Assembly: GCA_014529385.2 (NCBI GenBank)
Contig: CM043946.1
Coordinates: 34,616,558 to 34,680,557, forward strand
Source of the DNA: Adiantum capillus-veneris
Lineage: Eukaryota > Streptophyta > Polypodiopsida > Polypodiales > Pteridaceae
DNA: 64,000 nt
Direction: 5' to 3'
Under the pieces are notes generated by a model. It was given only the letters and a program-made list of their open reading frames with translations, was not told the origin of the DNA and searched no databases. A program made the translations under genes and the position numbers. This document shows, piece after piece, positions 61,037 through 64,000 of the stretch (positions are counted from its first letter, which is position 1; the number at the start of each line of letters is the position of its first letter).

Positions 61037-61683
61037 TACACCTCGCATTACGAGCTCTATTTCTCTCTCTATCTCTCCTTTCTTGGATATTAATGTCATC
61101 TCCTGGCTAGTATCATGAAGAAATGATTTTGATGTTTGCATGATTCTGTATTTATTCTCTCTCTCTCTAGCTCTCCATTTGGGGAGATGTTTTCACACGT
61201 TACACTATCTTGGTTCTGTCAAGTTACATAGACCATTTTCATGTGCATGCATATCACTATGTTGAGTGTGCTTCTTCTACTCCATGTATCATAAGTGCCT
61301 TCTCATTGGCTTAGCTAGATGGTGTGTCATATCTATTGTCTTAGCCATTTGTATGTTCTCCTAGTGCGTGCAAAGCACGAAGTCCAAGCCACAAAGCCTA
61401 AAGAATTTGGTGAAAGCAAGTGGGATTATGCTATCTCTAGGCCTGGAGAGTTCAAGTGAAGTCCGACCACCCAAGTGCTGCTGCCGCATGCAAAATGGAA
61501 AGTCGCTTGAGGTAAAATCTTCCCACCAAGTCTATTTTGAACCCGGTATGTAAGCTAGGCCTATGGTGAAGGTGCCACATTGTCAAAACTTAAGATATGC
61601 AACTCTAGTGGGCAAAGCCTTGTCTCACACCCGACATGGATAATAACAATAGGGGCAAAGTCTTTCATTTTTATTTCTTACAG
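61037..61683. other. No gene recognised
   Basis: It contains short CT runs and no supported protein. The right end aligns loosely with the intron upstream of the 147-base exon. Confidence 0.3.
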
Positions 61684-61830
61684 CACATACATATAAATGT
61701 ATATGTTGATAGAAACATATTCTACCAACAAAAGAGTGTTATCTAGTTCAAAGCAAAAATGCTAGACAAAATCCTTAGATACAAAGGCCCCATCATCTTG
61801 CCCATTCTCGATTGCTACCACTCTTTTCAT
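61684..61830 (+). pseudogene. Second copy of the 147-base exon upstream of a Tat fragment
   Basis: Flanked by acceptor ttcttacag and donor gtaagc. It reads HIHINVYVDRNIFYQQKSVI, one stop (TAG), then MLDKILRYKGPIILPILD and HSFH. Same length, phase and core (YVDR.IFYQQK, PIILP.LD..HSF) as 53094-53240. Confidence 0.5.
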
Positions 61831-61839
61831 GTAAGCATA

Positions 61840-62494
61840 TTTATTCTACTCTAGCCTTGTGCTCTTTTTAGCTTTAGCTTCAATTTTCCACCCCTGTATT
61901 GTAATGTACCCAACATTTTTCAATAAAAACTTTTTTTTTTTTTTTGAAAGTGTTTAAGGTTCGCATTTTTTAAAGTCATAGAGAGTTTTAGCGAAAGAAT
62001 CAGATATAAAATTGGATTGTGGAACTATTAATTACGACCCTTATTCACTTGGAAACAGTAGGTTGATGTGGAAAACTTAAGCCTCAAGACTATATCTAAA
62101 GAATAAGGGTTGACCCTTAAGAAAGGAGGAGTAATTTTAGAAAAGAGAGAATAAATTTAAGAAAGGAAGAGTATTTTTAGGAAATGAGTAGAAAACGTAT
62201 TTTTAGAGAAGCAAGAGAATCAAGTCAAGTTTAGAGATTCTTTTTCTGGAAGCCAGCGTTCTCCTAAAATTAGAGTCTCAAAATTGCACATTGAAATGTG
62301 CGCCTGCAAAAAAAAAATCAATCACCAACGCGTGCAAACTTATCTTCTTTTCTTTTGCTATTCTAGGTACTCTTTCTTGGCCTTGAGAGCCTATATAAAG
62401 ACCCCTCTCCCCTCACTTTCAAGACACACAGACAAAACTTCTCAGAAGCTAAAGCTCTCTTTCTTTGATGCCAGATTCATCTTCTCTCCCTCAA

Positions 62495-62548
<54 letters not shown>

Positions 62549-63570
62549 CATCTCCTCAGCAAGCAAGGAAGCCATAACTCTACCTTTAGCGATGAAGCTT
62601 TCCTTTTCTCCATCACGATACAATGACTCAAAGCTCCAAGGATGCTCCTATTATTCCACCTTCAAGGAAGGTGCAAAGGAAGGTATCAACTACTCCAATT
62701 GTAGCTCAAGCAGACGTATCAATTGCGGAAGAAATTGAATCCATCCAACCTTCAACACGGAAGGTAGTCGAAAACATCATTAATTCAGTAAGACAAATTT
62801 ATAATTTTGCATTGTTATCCATGTTTCTCGCGGTTAGTGGAGATTAAGTTGAGGTTATCTGCTCTCTTTTTATTCCTTGCGGTTAGTGAGATTCCTTGTG
62901 GTTAGCGAGATGCCTTGCAGGTAGCCAAATGCCTCATGGTTAGCTGCGGGTAGCGAAAAACTCAAAAGAAATTGAAAAAATTCTTTTTGTTAAAATATAG
63001 GACTGTCTTCATTAGGCCTTGTTTGAATTGTTTTGGTGATGTTTGCACGGTTGTATGAAATAATCTGTGTCCAAAACTAATAGAGGAACCCTATTTGTAT
63101 ATGTAAAACAATGTAGTAGTAATTAAAAAACAAGAGGAATGGGTGAGTGTGGTGTGAAAAATGGGAGACTGGTATCCAAACGAATCTATGTCTACGGACG
63201 GGTGGACCCAATTAGTCGGGTACTTTTCACAAGATTACTAGCTAGTTTAAACTAAGTCTCATATCATATTTAGGATTTATGAATGGTGGTCGTGACTCTT
63301 AAACATGGGAAAAAAGGCAGTGTTTATGGATTTAAAATATCTCATTGGGATTTTATCTTTGTGATATAGGAATTAGCTCTCATTGAAATCCTTTGATTAT
63401 CAACTTGTCTTGTGGCGTATGACCCTTACAACCATGATCACGATGGATAGAGGAATTCCTCTCTTCTGTTGCTCACATCTTTGCTTTGTGCTAGCGGAGT
63501 AGAGTCAACAAAATTAAAGAATAAAGGAAGGCCATCTATCAAGTCGCTCCAATATTTTGAGGTTGGGGAA
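61840..63570. other. Unassigned insert with TATA box and CT-rich leader
   Basis: A poly-T (61932-61946) marks its left side. A TATA box (ctatataaag, 62391-62400) is followed by a (CT)n array (62497-62545) and an ATG at 62623 opening 74 codons (MTQSSKDAPIIPPSRKVQRK) with no known motif. It could be an LTR and leader of another element inserted in the Tat copy, or a host promoter with first exon; I cannot decide. Tandem variants of gcggttagtgag occur at 62830-62955. Confidence 0.3.
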
Positions 63571-63574
63571 CTCA

Positions 63575-64000
63575 CATGTATAAGCTTTTATGAATATTCT
63601 AAACCATATCATTTGGTTCAAGATGTTTTTGTACAGGGCCCAAAGATCACCTGGCCTTAGTTACTTCACCTTGCACCTAGGATGAGGATACAATGGAGAA
63701 GATGGTTAGCACAAGATGGACAAATCCAAAGATAGATGGGGCTATGTCTGGGAGGAATCTAGATGACTTACTACTGGTGATGGATACTCACATCAAAGGG
63801 AAACACATCTCCAATATGTACATCGATGGTGGTACACAATATGCATCATGAGGGGGAAAATGATGCACTGTTTGGGCTTAGAGGTGAGTAGTCCATCACC
63901 ATGCCGAGCCAAGATGGAAAATAATGTCAAATTTCAATGTGTATGCATTGTAAATGTAGCTAGGGTAAAATCATTCAACACCAAAGTGGATGTAGATATT
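63575..64000 (+). pseudogene. Second Tat fragment: gag-protease linker and protease
   Basis: Homologous to 54570-54980: PYHLVQDVFVQGPKITWP, a stop at 63658, NLDDLLLVMDTHIKGKHISN, MYIDGGT (protease site; a frameshift follows), GLEVSSPSPCRAKM, VKFQCVCIVNVARVKSFNT. It continues past the end of the window. Confidence 0.7.

Noticed and set aside
62623-62847. Host gene start after a TATA box and CT-rich leader
   Set aside because: Only 74 codons without a domain, in a position where an LTR and leader are equally likely; described as unassigned instead.

Overview
The window looks like intergenic DNA from a large, repeat-rich land-plant genome. Evidence: several plant LTR-retrotransposon lineages (Ty1/Copia with an initiator-Met tRNA primer site, a Ty3/Gypsy chromovirus, a Tat-type Ty3/Gypsy with two RNase H domains), a plant family-1 UDP-glycosyltransferase with a complete PSPG box, GT-AG introns, and many very long (CT)n/(CA)n arrays. 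A fern or other seed-free plant would fit, but that is a guess. I saw no tRNA, rRNA or CRISPR.

Layout. 1-3.8 kb: a Copia-type LTR remnant with primer site, a CT/CA-loaded Tat LTR, and a decayed unrecognised gene. 3782-8941: a complete Copia element with a perfect ATACT target duplication. 9.4-17.2 kb: the most unusual part. A three-exon minus-strand gene (472 codons) faces, across 3.5 kb of hairpin-forming repeats, an intronless plus-strand reading frame that aligns without gaps to histone H3 and has CENH3-like residues. It is followed by an acidic repeat ORF, more hairpins and a coiled-coil ORF. A LINE fragment is inserted in the hairpin array. 19.5-24.3 kb: microsatellites, a second Tat LTR with primer site, and a 5'-truncated minus-strand Copia copy. 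28.1-35.5 kb: a Helitron of the endonuclease-encoding (Helentron-like) kind. It has a five-exon RPA-like gene followed by a decayed OTU-like / DUF6570-like / Rep / Pif1 helicase / EEP endonuclease reading frame. 36.3-37.9 kb: the one ordinary-looking host gene, an intact two-exon UGT. 38.4-49.6 kb: a Copia gag split by a nested 8.8-kb chromovirus. 49.6-52.8 kb: a third Copia copy (minus strand, 3'-truncated). 52.8-60.3 kb: a decayed Tat element ending in a 1.6-kb LTR full of CT arrays. 60.3-64 kb: another Copia-type 3' LTR and a second Tat fragment running off the end.

The genes do not form one pathway. Most are mobile-element genes carrying stops and frameshifts; only the UGT and the 9.4-11.0 kb gene have uninterrupted reading frames over several exons. 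The two points I would follow first are the H3/CENH3-like frame with its shared hairpin repeats, and the Helitron combining RPA, OTU-like, Rep/helicase and endonuclease modules in a plant. All domain calls are by eye; no search was run.
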